DNA of 64,000 nt, from contig NZ_JYOO01000002.1 in the NCBI RefSeq assembly GCF_000956595.1, positions 212,960-276,959 of the forward strand, read 5' to 3'. Position 1 is the first letter of the stretch, and each line of letters starts with the position of its first letter. This DNA is from Priestia aryabhattai B8W22 (lineage in GTDB: Bacteria; Bacillota; Bacilli; Bacillales; Bacillaceae_H). The translations under genes and the position numbers were made by a program. Below, piece after piece: positions 36,340 through 47,119 of this stretch. Under the pieces are notes generated by a model. It ran no database searches. It was not told the DNA's origin and was given only the letters and a program-made list of their open reading frames with translations.

Positions 36340-36384
36340 TGTTTATAACCTCTCCATTCTTTCTGAATTTTTCTGTTAAAAATT

Positions 36385-36418
36385 AGTATATAGTACATCC
36401 TATTAGAAAGTCTGTCAG
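36385..36418 (-). promoter_or_regulatory. spoIIG promoter with 22-bp spacer
   Basis: -35 CTGACA (36418-36413) and -10 TATACT (36390-36385) with a 22-base spacer, about 45 bases before spoIIGA. The B. subtilis spoIIG promoter has the same unusual 22-base spacing, used by SigA RNA polymerase with phosphorylated Spo0A. Confidence 0.75.
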
Positions 36419-36422
36419 TTCA

Positions 36423-36528
36423 TGCCGAGAAACAAGCAGTATTTTTGAGGAAATCATTCGATATTTGTCACACCACTTTTAGGAAGAAAACACAAACCCT
36501 TTGAAGGCATCATATTGACCATGTCGAA
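36423..36528. promoter_or_regulatory. Candidate Spo0A boxes upstream of spoIIG
   Basis: Three matches to the 0A box TGnCGAA: TGCCGAG (36423-36429, one mismatch, next to the -35), TATCGAA on the minus strand (36463-36457, one mismatch) and a perfect TGTCGAA (36522-36528). The first two lie near -45 and -80 from the expected transcript start, close to the two B. subtilis Spo0A sites. Confidence 0.5.
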
Positions 36529-36569
36529 TGTTTTTTATATTCTTTTTGAGTTTTCTAGATTCATTGCAT

Positions 36570-36603
36570 AAAAAAAGACCTCTGTATAAAACAGAGGTCT
36601 TAG
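36570..36603 (-). terminator. Terminator after ftsZ
   Basis: Perfect hairpin AAGACCTCTGT / ACAGAGGTCTT with a TTTAT-type loop and seven T residues on the minus strand, 13 bases past the ftsZ stop. Confidence 0.9.
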
Positions 36604-36615
36604 CTTTTTATTTTC

Positions 36616-37773
36616 TTAGCGTCTACGATTACGGTTTCGTAAGAATGTTGGAATATCTAGCGCATCTTCAGACTGTGGCTGAGATGGACGCGTATATTCT
36701 TGCTGTACAGGTTCTTCACGCTTTACTTCACGCTTCGGCTGCGGAGCCGGTTGCTGTGTCGATTGCTGCATGCGATTCGCCGATAACGAAGGACGACCTG
36801 GTTTTGGCTGTGATAAATCTTGGTCACTAAAGCCAGTTGCAATAACTGTAACAACAATCTCGTCTTTTAGGTTTTCGTTAATAACAGATCCAAAGATCAT
36901 GTTCACTTCTTGGTCAGAAGCAGAAGCAACGATATCTGCAGCTTCTTGTACTTCGTAAAGACTTAGGTTCGTACCGCCTGTAATGTTCATTAATACACCT
37001 TGAGCTCCGTCGATAGATGTTTCAAGAAGTGGACTTGAAATAGCTTTTTTAGCTGCTTCAGCAGCGCGGTTTTCACCAGTCGCAATACCGATACCCATAA
37101 GTGCAGATCCTTTGTTAGACATAATTGTTTTTACGTCAGCGAAGTCTAAGTTAATTAATCCAGGAACTGCGATTAAATCTGAAATACCTTGCACACCTTG
37201 TCGTAATACGTTATCCGCTTCACGGAACGCTTCTAGCATTGGCGTGTTTTTATCAACGATTTCTAATAAGCGATCATTTGGAATAACAATCAGCGTATCT
37301 ACTGCTTCTTTCATTGACGCAATGCCGCCTGCCGCTTGAGTAGAACGCTTACGGCCTTCAAACGTAAACGGACGAGTAACAACGCCTACCGTTAGTGCTC
37401 CTAGCTCACGAGCAATTTGGGCAATGACTGGAGCTGCACCAGTTCCAGTTCCTCCACCCATACCAGCTGTTACGAAAACCATATCTGCACCTTTTAGTGC
37501 TTCTTGGATTTGTTCCTTACTTTCTTCAGCTGCTTTTTTACCAACTTCTGGATTAGCACCTGCACCTAATCCTCTTGTTAATTTAGCGCCGATTTGCATT
37601 TTTGTTTCAGCTTTTGATAAATTTAATGCTTGTGCATCTGTATTAACTGCAATAAATTCTACACCTTGGACGCCATGTTCAATCATTCGGTTAACCGCGT
37701 TGTTACCGCCGCCTCCGACACCGATTACTTTAATCGTCGCTAATTGGTCTACACTTGTATCAAACTCCAACAT
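36616..37773 (-). CDS. ftsZ: Cell division GTPase FtsZ
   Basis: Tubulin-like GTPase forming the Z ring. The signature GGGTGTG is at residues 106-112, and [11 protein letters not shown] near residue 20 and the T7 loop [11 protein letters not shown] are intact. A Pro/Gln-rich linker runs from about 318, and the C-terminal peptide [13 protein letters not shown] binds FtsA and SepF. The 385 aa match B. subtilis. It follows ftsA by 41 bases and ends with a terminator. Confidence 0.99.
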   Translation of the reverse strand: MLEFDTSVDQLATIKVIGVGGGGNNAVNRMIEHGVQGVEFIAVNTDAQALNLSKAETKMQIGAKLTRGLGAGANPEVGKKAAEESKEQIQEALKGADMVFVTAGMGGGTGTGAAPVIAQIARELGALTVGVVTRPFTFEGRKRSTQAAGGIASMKEAVDTLIVIPNDRLLEIVDKNTPMLEAFREADNVLRQGVQGISDLIAVPGLINLDFADVKTIMSNKGSALMGIGIATGENRAAEAAKKAISSPLLETSIDGAQGVLMNITGGTNLSLYEVQEAADIVASASDQEVNMIFGSVINENLKDEIVVTVIATGFSDQDLSQPKPGRPSLSANRMQQSTQQPAPQPKREVKREEPVQQEYTRPSQPQSEDALDIPTFLRNRNRRR

Positions 37774-37814
37774 GATAGTTCCTCCTAATTCTTCGAAATT
37801 ACCAATCCGTAACG

Positions 37815-39110
37815 TTAATCAAAGAAGTATCCAAAAAACTTCTTCATTAAATTTTGGTCATTTTTCTTTTTCGGCTGCTCAGCTGATTGTTGCGGCTGCT
37901 GTGGTTTCGGGCTAGGTTTGATCATTTCTTGCTCAATCGGCTCTTCTTCCACAACTGGCGCTCCAATTTCCCGGCCTTGTATTTTAGCATTTTTGTATGC
38001 AAATTTTATTAATCCTACGCCTGTTGTATAATGCGGCTCACGTACTCCAATATAATCAGGCACTGCTATGCGCACGTTATTCTTTAAAATCACTTGAGCT
38101 AGCTCAAGAATACCAGGCATCGCTACTACTCCGCCTGTTAAAACAAATCCTCCTGGAATATCTTTGTATCCTAGGCGATTTACCTCCTGCGTAATCATAT
38201 CTAAAATCTCTTCTAATCTAGCTTCAATAATATCAGAGATTTCTAGCTGATTAAACTGCTGATGCTGATCGCTTCCAATGATCGGTACACTAAATACTTC
38301 TTCTTCAGAAGCATGATCGTAGAAAGCATGTCCATGCTTTATCTTAATATTTTCCGCGTCTTCAGTCGATGTGCGAAGGCCAATCGATAAATCTTTGGTA
38401 ATGTGCTCTCCGCCAACAGCTAGTACATTTGTTACTTTCAAATGTCCTTGGTCAAAGATCGCAACCGTTGTTGAACCTCCGCCGATATCTACCAGTGCGA
38501 CACCTAAGTTTTTTTCATCACGAGATAATGCAATTGAACCAGCGGCTAGAGGCTGTAAACAAATATCACTGATTTCTAAACCAGCTCTTTCTACACAGCG
38601 TAATAAGTTATGTAAAACCGTTCTAGATCCTGTTATGATTGTGCCTTCCATTTCTAAACGTACCCCAATCATACCTCTAGGATCGTTAATACCTTCTAAG
38701 CCATCTACAATAAATTGCTTTGGAATAACATCAATGATTTCACGATCTGGCGGGATAGACATGACTTGAGCAGCATCAATTACTCGATGAATATCTTCGT
38801 TTGTAATTTCACGATTTTCGCTTGACACGGCTACTACCCCGTGACAATCCTGTAAAAATACATGATTTCCGCTTATGCCCACTACAACCTTTTTAATTGT
38901 AATGCCTACCATTCGTTCAGCTTGTTCTACTGCTTTTCTAATAGATTGAACTGTTGCATCTATATCAACGATAGAACCTTTTTTTAGTCCGTGTGATTTA
39001 ACATTCCCTACACCAATGATATTCAATGAATCGTTACTCATCTCTCCGATGATTACTTTCACACTGGATGTACCGATGTCTAAACTAACGTATATTTCAT
39101 TGCTGTTCAT
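37815..39110 (-). CDS. ftsA: Cell division protein FtsA
   Basis: Actin-like ATPase that tethers FtsZ to the membrane. It begins [24 protein letters not shown] (nucleotide-binding phosphate loop 1), has [14 protein letters not shown] (phosphate loop 2) near residue 205 and the adenosine motif [13 protein letters not shown] Pro/Gln-rich linker leads to the amphipathic C-terminal helix [13 protein letters not shown] start at ATG 39110 (431 aa) behind AAAGGAGGTG; a further 12 residues upstream lack family similarity. Confidence 0.97.
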   Translation of the reverse strand: MNSNEIYVSLDIGTSSVKVIIGEMSNDSLNIIGVGNVKSHGLKKGSIVDIDATVQSIRKAVEQAERMVGITIKKVVVGISGNHVFLQDCHGVVAVSSENREITNEDIHRVIDAAQVMSIPPDREIIDVIPKQFIVDGLEGINDPRGMIGVRLEMEGTIITGSRTVLHNLLRCVERAGLEISDICLQPLAAGSIALSRDEKNLGVALVDIGGGSTTVAIFDQGHLKVTNVLAVGGEHITKDLSIGLRTSTEDAENIKIKHGHAFYDHASEEEVFSVPIIGSDQHQQFNQLEISDIIEARLEEILDMITQEVNRLGYKDIPGGFVLTGGVVAMPGILELAQVILKNNVRIAVPDYIGVREPHYTTGVGLIKFAYKNAKIQGREIGAPVVEEEPIEQEMIKPSPKPQQPQQSAEQPKKKNDQNLMKKFFGYFFD

Positions 39111-39537
39111 TCTTTGGCACCTCCTTTTTCTTTCTGCACATGTCATCTTAAATAAATTAAGAAGAACAACAATATTAATTTTTTATTATATGAAAATATT
39201 CAACAAATACATCTGTTTCCCTTTTGTAAAATCAATTTTTTTCAAGTTTTTCACAGACTTTATCTCTTTCAAAGAACAAAACGTTCTTGTTTTGACTTTT
39301 TTTTAGATTTAAGCCTAAAATTCACTGAAAAAAAGCTATTTAACTACAAGTCTACACTAAGATGTACACTGAGAAAAGCGAAACTTACCTAGAACAAATA
39401 TTACATTTCCATTTCACAGCACCGGAGAAGAAAATCATATGTATGCAGAATACTTGCATGTGATTATACAATGTACAAGGGCTAGTTTGCCAGTCTCAAC
39501 TCATCTATTTCCTTTAATTAACACTTATAAAAAATAA
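39111..39537. other. Non-coding region between divIB and ftsA
   Basis: 427 AT-rich bases with no supported gene. In B. subtilis ylxW, ylxX and sbp lie here. Two minus-strand -10 hexamers TATAAT are visible (39468-39463 and 39190-39185), without strong -35 elements; either could drive ftsA-ftsZ. At about 39271-39293 two overlapping inverted repeats (AGAAC..GTTCT and CAAAAC..GTTTTG) could form alternative hairpins. Confidence 0.6.
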
Positions 39538-40296
39538 TTACTGCTTGCTCTTTTTATAAGGTTTAAATGCATATCCTTCTTCTAAATCAATAATGCCTTT
39601 TTGATCATCACTCAATTTACTTGCAATAGCTGGGTAATGAACAATTTTATCAGAGAAGTTGCTAATTTTCCCGCTTACTTCACGCGTATCATTCATAAAT
39701 ACCTCGATGTGAAGAGGTTCTGATTTTGTCGGCGCATAGTAAATCTCAGAAATAGCCCCTTTTATGCTCTTAGGCGTTTTAGCTAATTCTTGAACCATGC
39801 TTTGTATAGCGTCTCCGTCTTTCCAGTCAATTAGCAGCGGAGCGTCGGATGACACTTTCTTAGCACTTACTTCTTTTAAAACTTTTCCATTTTCATTCAC
39901 AGGGAAATATTTATTCCCCGAGGTTACATATGCAATTCTTGCGTACTCTTTTACGTCGATTACGACCTTATTAGGAAATGTTTTGTGAATGACAGCTTCC
40001 TTTACCTCAGGGTTTTTTTCGACTTTTTCTTGAATTTGATCAGCATCAGCTTTCCAGTAGCTGGTTTTTTTGGACAGACCACTCGCTTTGACAATATCCT
40101 TATCACTTACATGTTTATTCCCTTGTACTTCAATGTTAGAAACATTACTCAGAGAAGATTGAGAATATACAATAAATAAAATAAGGATGAAAAAGAGTGA
40201 TAAATACAAAATAAGCCGTCTATTTGCTTTTTGCTTTCGCTGTTCTTGCAGCTTCGGTACACGATCTTCTAAAACAATTAACTTACCTTTTTCCAT
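39538..40296 (-). CDS. divIB: Cell division protein DivIB (FtsQ)
   Basis: Bitopic division protein that stabilises FtsL and DivIC at the septum. It has a short cytoplasmic Lys/Arg-rich tail (KLQEQRKQKANRR), one membrane helix (about 30-48), a POTRA domain (SNIEVQGNKHVSDKDIV), and a beta domain ending in a basic tail YKKSKQ. I start at ATG 40296 (252 aa), which has AAGGGTGA at a good distance; the GTG 9 bases upstream lies inside that ribosome site. Confidence 0.94.
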   Translation of the reverse strand: MEKGKLIVLEDRVPKLQEQRKQKANRRLILYLSLFFILILFIVYSQSSLSNVSNIEVQGNKHVSDKDIVKASGLSKKTSYWKADADQIQEKVEKNPEVKEAVIHKTFPNKVVIDVKEYARIAYVTSGNKYFPVNENGKVLKEVSAKKVSSDAPLLIDWKDGDAIQSMVQELAKTPKSIKGAISEIYYAPTKSEPLHIEVFMNDTREVSGKISNFSDKIVHYPAIASKLSDDQKGIIDLEEGYAFKPYKKSKQ

Positions 40297-40449
40297 TTTT
40301 TTCACCCTTATCCATTTGAGAAAATAAACGAGGAATTACCATCTATTTATTTCCAATCTTTGCTTCATGAGAATATCCCCATTATAGCATAGAATAAACA
40401 CATAAAAGCTACCTTTTCACGCATAACCATACAGCGGCGGGCTGAGTAA

Positions 40450-41355
40450 TTAGCGACCGATAATCTCAACTTCTGTATGAATATCAATATCGAATTTCTC
40501 TTTAATTGTTTTCTTGACATGAGCAATTAAATTCAGCACGTCTGAAGCCGTTGCATCTCCTGTATTGACAATGAAGTTCGCATGCTGCTCACTAATTTGC
40601 GCACCGCCTACTGAAAAACCTTTTAAGTTGGACTTTTCAATTAAGTCTCCTGCATAATTTGGAAGCGGATTTCTAAAAATACTTCCTGCACAAGGGAAAT
40701 TCCAAGGCTGTGTTTCGCGGCGATAGTCTTTATTTTTCTGCATGACCGCCACAATATCATCTTTCGTTCCCTTTTTCAAACGCAGCACGGCTTCTACACA
40801 TACTCCAGGACGGTCTTTTTGTAGAATTGAATGACGATACGAAAATTGAAGCTCTTCATTTGTCAGCCACTCCAGAGTGCCATCTTCAAATAAAATCAGC
40901 GCTTTTTCGACTACATGAGACATATCAGAACCATGGGCACCTGCATTCATATAAACAGCGCCTCCGACAGATCCAGGAATTCCACTTGAAAACTCCAAGC
41001 CTGACAGACCTTGTTTTGTAATAACTGTTGCAAGCTTGATGCTAGGGTATCCCCCACCTACAGTAACCGTCTCTCCATCTACTGTTAAATCATCTAATCC
41101 GGCTCCGAGCTTAATGACCACACCTTCAATTCCCTTATCAGAAACCAGAAGATTAGATCCCCGACCAATCGCTCTCCATTTCACGCCGTGTTTTTTAATA
41201 ATATCCATTGTAACTTTTAAGTGATCAACAGAATCAGGTTCTACAAGCACATCTGCTGGACCACCAATTTTCATTGTTGTATGTTTTGCTAGCGGTTCAT
41301 TTTCACGAACCTTTCCAATATTCGCTTCGACTAACTCTTTTACTAACGCTTCCAT
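40450..41355 (-). CDS. murB: UDP-N-acetylenolpyruvoylglucosamine reductase
   Basis: FAD enzyme that reduces UDP-GlcNAc-enolpyruvate to UDP-MurNAc. The FAD-binding motif [16 protein letters not shown] is near residue 62, [15 protein letters not shown] near 131, and the proton donor Ser in CAGSIFRNP near 228. At 301 aa it is the short type IIb form of Gram-positives. It is followed by divIB. Upstream is a long gene-free gap where murG lies in B. subtilis. Confidence 0.97.
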   Translation of the reverse strand: MEALVKELVEANIGKVRENEPLAKHTTMKIGGPADVLVEPDSVDHLKVTMDIIKKHGVKWRAIGRGSNLLVSDKGIEGVVIKLGAGLDDLTVDGETVTVGGGYPSIKLATVITKQGLSGLEFSSGIPGSVGGAVYMNAGAHGSDMSHVVEKALILFEDGTLEWLTNEELQFSYRHSILQKDRPGVCVEAVLRLKKGTKDDIVAVMQKNKDYRRETQPWNFPCAGSIFRNPLPNYAGDLIEKSNLKGFSVGGAQISEQHANFIVNTGDATASDVLNLIAHVKKTIKEKFDIDIHTEVEIIGR

Positions 41356-41895
41356 AAGAACCTCCTAAAACCCTCTTTGCTGTTATAAAACTTTCATGTC
41401 AATGCGCCCTTACTTCTAATGCATAAGAATAATAAGAACAGATTCATAACTAAGCAGCAGCACCTTGTAAGATACCTTTTTTCTACGAAGGCACTCTATT
41501 CTGTTGTCAATTTCATCATTTTTATTTATCGTATGACATTCACCCATAGAATGTACGTTCATCTGCTATATAAAGTAATTTTGATTGTTTTTTTATCGTT
41601 TTTCATTTAGAAGTTAAACACATGCTGACAGTCATAAAAAAACGCTACGCTCATAAGTGCACATACGTTCACCTAATCACTAAGATAAAATATTTAACCT
41701 TACACATCATACCATAGTTGGACTCAAAATTGGTTATCACAACATTACATTTTAAAAACATTTCATACAAAAATATCATCTACCTGTAAAAAATCGAAAA
41801 TAAACCGCCAACAAAATCCGGCGTGCACTTGGATTTAAGATGACGGTTTACTTCAGTAGACCATTGCCTACTTGACATTATACAATTTTTTTCAA
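41356..41895. other. Gene-free gap where murG is expected
   Basis: 540 AT-rich bases between spoVE and murB with no supported reading frame on either strand and no recognisable MurG fragment. It holds the spoVE terminator (41802-41850) and, on the minus strand, an extended -10 TGG-TATGAT at about 41714-41706 that may start murB transcription. MurG is essential, so its gene should lie elsewhere in the genome. Confidence 0.7.
41802..41850 (-). terminator. Terminator-like double hairpin after spoVE
   Basis: Outer arms AAACCGTCAT.. / ..GGCGGTTT and inner arms AAATCC / GGATTT around GGCGTGCACTT form a nested hairpin, followed on the minus strand by TTTATTTT. It lies 46 bases past spoVE. Confidence 0.65.
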
Positions 41896-42996
41896 TTAAT
41901 AGCGAGAATATCTACTAACATTTAACAAAACTCCAACTGCTGCCAGCATGAGCGTGAGCGACGATCCGCCGTAACTCAAAAATGGAAGCGTAATTCCCGT
42001 AACAGGCATAAGACCTGTTACCACGCCTATATTAATCATGACTTGAATCGCCACCATTGAAATAATTCCTAAGGCTAAAAACGTTCCGTAAAGATCAGGT
42101 GCTCCGAGCGCTACTTTAATTCCTCTCCAAAGCAATAAGCTAAACAAAATCAGAACAAGCGTTCCGCCAATGAAACCGAGCTCTTCTGCTAGAATAGCAA
42201 AAATAAAATCAGTTTGAGGCTCCGGCAGATAAAAGAACTTTTGTCTACTTTGCCCTAACCCTAATCCAAGCAATCCCCCGGGCCCAATTGCATAAAGAGA
42301 TTGAATGATTTGAAACCCGCTTCCAAGCGGATCTTCCCAAGGATTTAAAAATGAGGTGATGCGTTTAATCCGATAAGGAGCTGATAAAACAAGCCCTACA
42401 AAACCGGCAACGCCAAGCAACCCAAGACCTGCAAAGTGACTTACTTTTGCTCCTGAAACAAAAATCATGACTAAACAAGTTCCAACAAGCACCGTTCCAG
42501 TTCCTAAATCCGGCTGCATCATAATAATGCCAAACGGTAAGAAAACCAGTAATAACGCCGGTAACATTCCTTTTCTAAAGGATGTAATTTTCTTCTGGTT
42601 TTCTGATAAATATTTCGCTAAAAATATAATCATAGCAAACTTCATAAATTCTGAAGGCTGAATCGAAAACGCTCCAACTCCTATCCAACTTTGCGACCCA
42701 TTCCGTACTAGCCCTACTCCCGGAATCAATACAAGTACCAGCATAACAAAGCAAATGATTACAATTGGCTTTGCCCACGTACGCCACATCCAATAATCAA
42801 TATTCATGATGACAAACATCGCGCATACTCCAAGCCCTGCAAATAAGAGCTGGCGTTTAGCAAAGAAAAAAGAATCATTAAACTTGTATGTAGCCCATAC
42901 CGCACTTGCGCTGTATACCATGATAAGGCCGATGGTTAGCAAGGAAAGCGTAACGATTATGAGAAAAAAATCTGGGGTAGACCTTTTTGTCGACAC
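41896..42996 (-). CDS. spoVE: SEDS peptidoglycan polymerase SpoVE (FtsW/RodA family)
   Basis: Polytopic glycosyltransferase that polymerises peptidoglycan; SpoVE makes spore cortex together with SpoVD. About ten membrane helices and the SEDS motifs SWIGVGAFSIQPSEFMKFAMI, QPDLGTGTV, GPGGLLGLGLGQSRQKFFYLPEPQTDFIFAI and the end GITLPFLSYGGSS are present. I start at GTG 42996 (366 aa, equal to B. subtilis SpoVE), because the GTG at 43002 is too close to AGAGGTG. The close match to SpoVE rather than FtsW is my judgement from sequence memory. Confidence 0.92.
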   Translation of the reverse strand: MSTKRSTPDFFLIIVTLSLLTIGLIMVYSASAVWATYKFNDSFFFAKRQLLFAGLGVCAMFVIMNIDYWMWRTWAKPIVIICFVMLVLVLIPGVGLVRNGSQSWIGVGAFSIQPSEFMKFAMIIFLAKYLSENQKKITSFRKGMLPALLLVFLPFGIIMMQPDLGTGTVLVGTCLVMIFVSGAKVSHFAGLGLLGVAGFVGLVLSAPYRIKRITSFLNPWEDPLGSGFQIIQSLYAIGPGGLLGLGLGQSRQKFFYLPEPQTDFIFAILAEELGFIGGTLVLILFSLLLWRGIKVALGAPDLYGTFLALGIISMVAIQVMINIGVVTGLMPVTGITLPFLSYGGSSLTLMLAAVGVLLNVSRYSRY

Positions 42997-43057
42997 TGTC
43001 ACACACCTCTAAAAATAGATTAGGGCTAGTGTATTTTCTAGGTGTTTAGACAAGCCC

Positions 43058-44407
43058 TTATTTCAGTTTATGCACAGATTCAATAAAGATGTCACCACGT
43101 TCTTCAAAAGTTTTAAATTGATCCCAGCTTGCACAAGCAGGAGATAATAAAATAACATCTTCTTCATCTGAACAAGCATATGCTTCTGAAACTGCTTGTT
43201 TAACATTATCGACACGTTTTACAATTTGTATTCCCTCTTCTTTGGCTACGCGTTCAATTTTAGGAGCCGTTTCCCCAAACGTAATAACAGCTTTCACATT
43301 CTTAAACTCTTCTTTTAAATCATCAAACTCATTGCCGCGATCGAGTCCGCCTGCAAGTAGAATCGTCGGCTGCGAAAAAGCGGAAAGAGCTACTTTTGTA
43401 GCAAGCATATTCGTAGCTTTAGAGTCATTATAAAACTTGCGTTTGTTGATTGTCGTAACGTATTGAACGCGGTGTTTAACACCAGCAAACGTTGTGAGCA
43501 CGCGGTAGATAGCTTCATTTGAACAGCCGTACAGCTTCACAACGGACACAGCTGCTAAAATGTTTTCTTGATTATGTTTGCCTGGCAGCACCACATCTTT
43601 TAACGACATCACTTCTTCATCTTTAAAGAAAATCGTTTCGTTTTTAATGTACGCTCCTTCTGTCGTTTGAGCTGTAACCGAAAAAGGTACTTTTGTGGCT
43701 TTAATATCTGCACTAGCTTTCATCACTAGCTCATCATCTGCATTAATAACGGCAAAATCTTCACTTGTTTGATTGTTAAAGAGATTTGCTTTCGCTTTGA
43801 TATATTCCTCTTTTGTGCCATGATAGTCTAAGTGAGCATCAAACAAATTCAATAATAAAGAGATTTTCGGACGGAATTTTTCAATTCCCATCAGCTGAAA
43901 AGAAGAAAGCTCCGTGACAATGACATTGTCCTTTGTTGCTTTTTGCGCCACTTCACAAGCTACTGTTCCAATATTTCCAGCAATCAACGGCTGCTTTTGA
44001 TCTTCTTCTAACATTTTATAAATTAGCGTTGTTGTTGTTGTCTTCCCATTGCTTCCCGTAATTCCGATAAAAGGAGCTTCGCTAATTTCATAAGCTAATT
44101 CTACCTCTGTTAAAATCGGAATATTTCGCTTTAATGCTTCTTGCAATAGAACATTTGAATACGGAATGCCAGGGTTTTTTACAATAACATCCGCTTTGTC
44201 TAAAAGTTCAAGCGGATGATGCCCACAGACAACTTCAATGCCCGTTTTTTCTAATTCCTGTGCTGCTGTGTTCTCTTCGTACGGTTTTTGATCATTAACG
44301 ACTACTTTAGCACCAAGCTGTTTAACTAGCTGAGCGGCTGCGAAACCGCTCTTGGCTAATCCTAAAATAAGTACTTGTTTACCTTGATACGTATTGACTG
44401 ATTTCAT
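43058..44407 (-). CDS. murD: UDP-N-acetylmuramoyl-alanine--D-glutamate ligase
   Basis: Adds D-glutamate to UDP-MurNAc-L-Ala. The 449-residue Mur ligase has the N-terminal Rossmann domain ([14 protein letters not shown]), ATP loop [14 protein letters not shown] near residue 115, central [16 protein letters not shown] and the C-terminal domain with FYNDSKATN and [12 protein letters not shown]. It abuts mraY with no spacing. Confidence 0.98.
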   Translation of the reverse strand: MKSVNTYQGKQVLILGLAKSGFAAAQLVKQLGAKVVVNDQKPYEENTAAQELEKTGIEVVCGHHPLELLDKADVIVKNPGIPYSNVLLQEALKRNIPILTEVELAYEISEAPFIGITGSNGKTTTTTLIYKMLEEDQKQPLIAGNIGTVACEVAQKATKDNVIVTELSSFQLMGIEKFRPKISLLLNLFDAHLDYHGTKEEYIKAKANLFNNQTSEDFAVINADDELVMKASADIKATKVPFSVTAQTTEGAYIKNETIFFKDEEVMSLKDVVLPGKHNQENILAAVSVVKLYGCSNEAIYRVLTTFAGVKHRVQYVTTINKRKFYNDSKATNMLATKVALSAFSQPTILLAGGLDRGNEFDDLKEEFKNVKAVITFGETAPKIERVAKEEGIQIVKRVDNVKQAVSEAYACSDEEDVILLSPACASWDQFKTFEERGDIFIESVHKLK

Positions 44408-45382
44408 TTAAATCCACACCTCGATATAAATTCCAAGCATTGCAAATAATAGTCCTACAGCCCAAAAAGTCATAACTACGCGCCATTCCGACCAGCCGCT
44501 TAGCTCGTAATGGTGATGAAGCGGGCTCATTTTAAACACACGTTTTCCTGTTGTTTTGAAAGATGCGACTTGAATAATAACCGATAGTGTTTCAATGACA
44601 AACACACCACCGATAATAACAAGCAAGAATTCCATTTTCATTAAGACAGCCACCGTAGCGATAGCTCCTCCTAGCGCTAAAGAACCCGTATCTCCCATAA
44701 ATACTTTTGCAGGATGGGCATTAAAAACTAAAAATCCTAACACAGCTCCTACTACAGCAACTGAGAAAATAGATAGTTCAAACTGCTCTGCATTCCAGGC
44801 AAGAACTGCAAATGCACCAAAAGCAATCGCACTTGTACCAGATACAAGTCCGTCTAATCCATCCGTTAAGTTAACCGCATTTGAAAAACCAACAAGCCAG
44901 ATGATAAGGAAAACAACATAAAACCAACCTAAATCGATTGGGTCTTTAATTCCTGGAATCGTCACTTCAGTTGAAAACTCAAACTGTCTTGCAATAAAGT
45001 AAAAAATAATTGAAATGACAACCTGACCTAAAAACTTTTGTTTAGATGTTAATCCAAGGTTACGCTTTAACACTACTTTTATAAAATCATCTAAAAATCC
45101 TAATAAACCAAATCCGATTGTGACAAATAATAATAGAAACGTCTTATATGTAAGTTCTGCATACTGATTGACCATAATAAGAGTTGCCACAATAATAGAT
45201 AATAAAATCATGATACCGCCCATTGTAGGTGTACCTGATTTTTTCTGGTGAGATTTCGGGCCTTCATCACGAATACTTTGACCAAACTTTAATCTTCTTA
45301 AGAAGGGAATAAAAATCGGCGACAATACAACCGTAATCAAAAAGGCTACGCCGATTGTCAATAAAATTGATTGTTCTAGCAC
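44408..45382 (-). CDS. mraY: Phospho-N-acetylmuramoyl-pentapeptide transferase (lipid I synthase)
   Basis: Integral membrane enzyme that transfers phospho-MurNAc-pentapeptide to undecaprenyl phosphate. Ten membrane segments and the conserved loops [34 protein letters not shown] and [12 protein letters not shown] (catalytic Asp residues) plus the end [12 protein letters not shown] are visible. The 324 aa are normal. It is followed immediately by murD. Confidence 0.98.
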   Translation of the reverse strand: MLEQSILLTIGVAFLITVVLSPIFIPFLRRLKFGQSIRDEGPKSHQKKSGTPTMGGIMILLSIIVATLIMVNQYAELTYKTFLLLFVTIGFGLLGFLDDFIKVVLKRNLGLTSKQKFLGQVVISIIFYFIARQFEFSTEVTIPGIKDPIDLGWFYVVFLIIWLVGFSNAVNLTDGLDGLVSGTSAIAFGAFAVLAWNAEQFELSIFSVAVVGAVLGFLVFNAHPAKVFMGDTGSLALGGAIATVAVLMKMEFLLVIIGGVFVIETLSVIIQVASFKTTGKRVFKMSPLHHHYELSGWSEWRVVMTFWAVGLLFAMLGIYIEVWI

Positions 45383-45443
45383 GATGTCCCCTCCTTAACT
45401 TCCAACTCATTCCGACTCATTTTGTTCTCTACCCATTTCATTA

Positions 45444-46907
45444 CTACTTTCGCTCCTCAATCATTTTGCGTGCTACTTCTCGATCGTCAAAATCGAATAC
45501 TTTTTTACCAATAATTTGATAGGTCTCATGCCCTTTTCCAGCAATGACAATAACATCATCTGCATGCGCTGCTTCCACTGCATAGCGAATCGCTTCTGCA
45601 CGATCAGCAATCGTCACATAGTTATCTGTATCCAAACCCTCTTCCATATCTTTCAAAATAGCCAATGGATCTTCACTTCGTGGATTATCAGATGTCAAAA
45701 TAGCTTGTGTACTGTATTCAGCTGCAATCCGAGCCATGATTGGTCGTTTTGTACGATCTCGATCTCCGCCACAACCAACAATAACATATATATTGCGTTT
45801 TGCGAATTCTTTTACAGTTTTTAACACGTTCTCTAAGCTGTCCGGCGTGTGGGCATAATCAACGATAACCGTAAAATCTTGCTCCGCATCAACCACTTCA
45901 AAACGCCCAGACACACCTTCTAACACTTTTATTTCCTCGACAATAACTGACAGAGGGATACCAGATACTAAACATGCAGCTGTAGCCGCTAATACGTTGT
46001 AGACGCTGAATTTACCAATAAGCTTCATTTCTACACGAACCGTTTCTGTGGGTGTTGTCAAGTCAAACGTTGTGCCGCTGTTTGTAATTTGAATATTTGT
46101 TGCACGAATATCACTTTCACGGTCAATACCATACGTAATCACTGTAGCAGCCGTGTTTTTAATATATTCCTCGGTTGCCGCATCATCGGCATTGAGAACA
46201 GCAAATTTAGGACGAGTATGGTTATAAGCGTTTCCTAACTGTGCAAATAGCAACCCTTTCGCACGACGATAATCTTCCATTGTATGATGATAGTCCAGGT
46301 GATCTTGCGTTAAGTTACTAAATACCGCCACATCAAAGTCGCACCCGTGTACGCGTCCTAAGTCAAGCGCGTGAGAGGATACTTCCATCATCGCTACTTC
46401 TACATTCTCCTCCACCATTTGATTAAATGTTTTTTGAAGAGTCAGCGATTCAGGCGTTGTGTTTTTCACATCATAAGACGTATCACCAATACGAATTTCA
46501 ATCGTTCCAATTAAACCCGTCTTTTTATGTTGTGATTTAAAGATATGCTCAATCAAATGTGTAATGGTTGTTTTTCCGTTTGTGCCTGTTACACCAATTA
46601 AATGCATTTTTTGTGTGGGCTGATTGTAGAAAGCATCCGCTAGCACTGCCATCGCTCGCTTTGTACTCTTCACGCGTACAACGGGCACGTCTACATCCAC
46701 AGGCTTTTCTGCTAAGATTGCTACTGCCCCTTTTTCCACAGCCATCTGTGCAAAGCTATGACCATCAACCGTATAGCCGTCTATACAAATGAACAATGCT
46801 CCGGGCTTAACTTCTCTTGAATCCATTTCAATTGACGTAATATCAATATTCTGTTCAGGAAGCTGAACAAAATCATGTAAATGTGTTAGTAGTTCTCGTA
46901 AATCCAT
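45444..46907 (-). CDS. murE: UDP-MurNAc-L-Ala-D-Glu:meso-diaminopimelate ligase
   Basis: Adds the third stem-peptide residue. ATP loop [14 protein letters not shown] is near residue 110, and the substrate motif DNPRSEDP near residue 405 marks the meso-diaminopimelate-specific type, as expected for bacilli. I start at ATG 46907 (487 aa, [10 protein letters not shown]); an ATG 9 bases upstream is only 2 bases from GAGAGGA and less likely. spoVD ends about 210 bases upstream behind a terminator, so murE probably has its own promoter. Confidence 0.95.
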   Translation of the reverse strand: MDLRELLTHLHDFVQLPEQNIDITSIEMDSREVKPGALFICIDGYTVDGHSFAQMAVEKGAVAILAEKPVDVDVPVVRVKSTKRAMAVLADAFYNQPTQKMHLIGVTGTNGKTTITHLIEHIFKSQHKKTGLIGTIEIRIGDTSYDVKNTTPESLTLQKTFNQMVEENVEVAMMEVSSHALDLGRVHGCDFDVAVFSNLTQDHLDYHHTMEDYRRAKGLLFAQLGNAYNHTRPKFAVLNADDAATEEYIKNTAATVITYGIDRESDIRATNIQITNSGTTFDLTTPTETVRVEMKLIGKFSVYNVLAATAACLVSGIPLSVIVEEIKVLEGVSGRFEVVDAEQDFTVIVDYAHTPDSLENVLKTVKEFAKRNIYVIVGCGGDRDRTKRPIMARIAAEYSTQAILTSDNPRSEDPLAILKDMEEGLDTDNYVTIADRAEAIRYAVEAAHADDVIVIAGKGHETYQIIGKKVFDFDDREVARKMIEERK

Positions 46908-47007
46908 TCCTACCATGTCCTCTCTATTTGTAAAGTGAAACGTTTGTTATAAGACGCTATGGCAACTATTCTTCTTTTTCTAGCACCCAACCTATTACAT
47001 TTTACAG

Positions 47008-47046
47008 AAAAAGAAGCCCGGAGGGAACACCCCCTAGGCTTATTTG
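47008..47046 (-). terminator. Terminator-like hairpin after spoVD
   Basis: Imperfect hairpin AAGCCTAGGGG / CCCTCCGGGCTT with loop TGTT, then CTTTTTC on the minus strand, 75 bases past the spoVD stop. Confidence 0.6.
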
Positions 47047-47119
47047 TTGATTTCATGTTCACACGCAGAGTAACCTGCTGATTATCATGCAAGGAAGAAT
47101 AGTGGTTTATAGAGATTTT

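Noticed and set aside
37424..37915. 163-codon plus-strand frame across ftsZ and ftsA
   Set aside because: Antisense shadow with Pro/Ala/Ser-rich translation, spanning two well-supported genes.
39016..39306. Plus-strand 96-codon frame over the ftsA start
   Set aside because: Mostly antisense to ftsA and then AT-rich non-coding DNA; no ribosome site.
41419..41610. Plus-strand 63-codon frame in the murG gap
   Set aside because: Hydrophobic AT-driven sequence without ribosome site or similarity I can recognise; looks like a chance frame.
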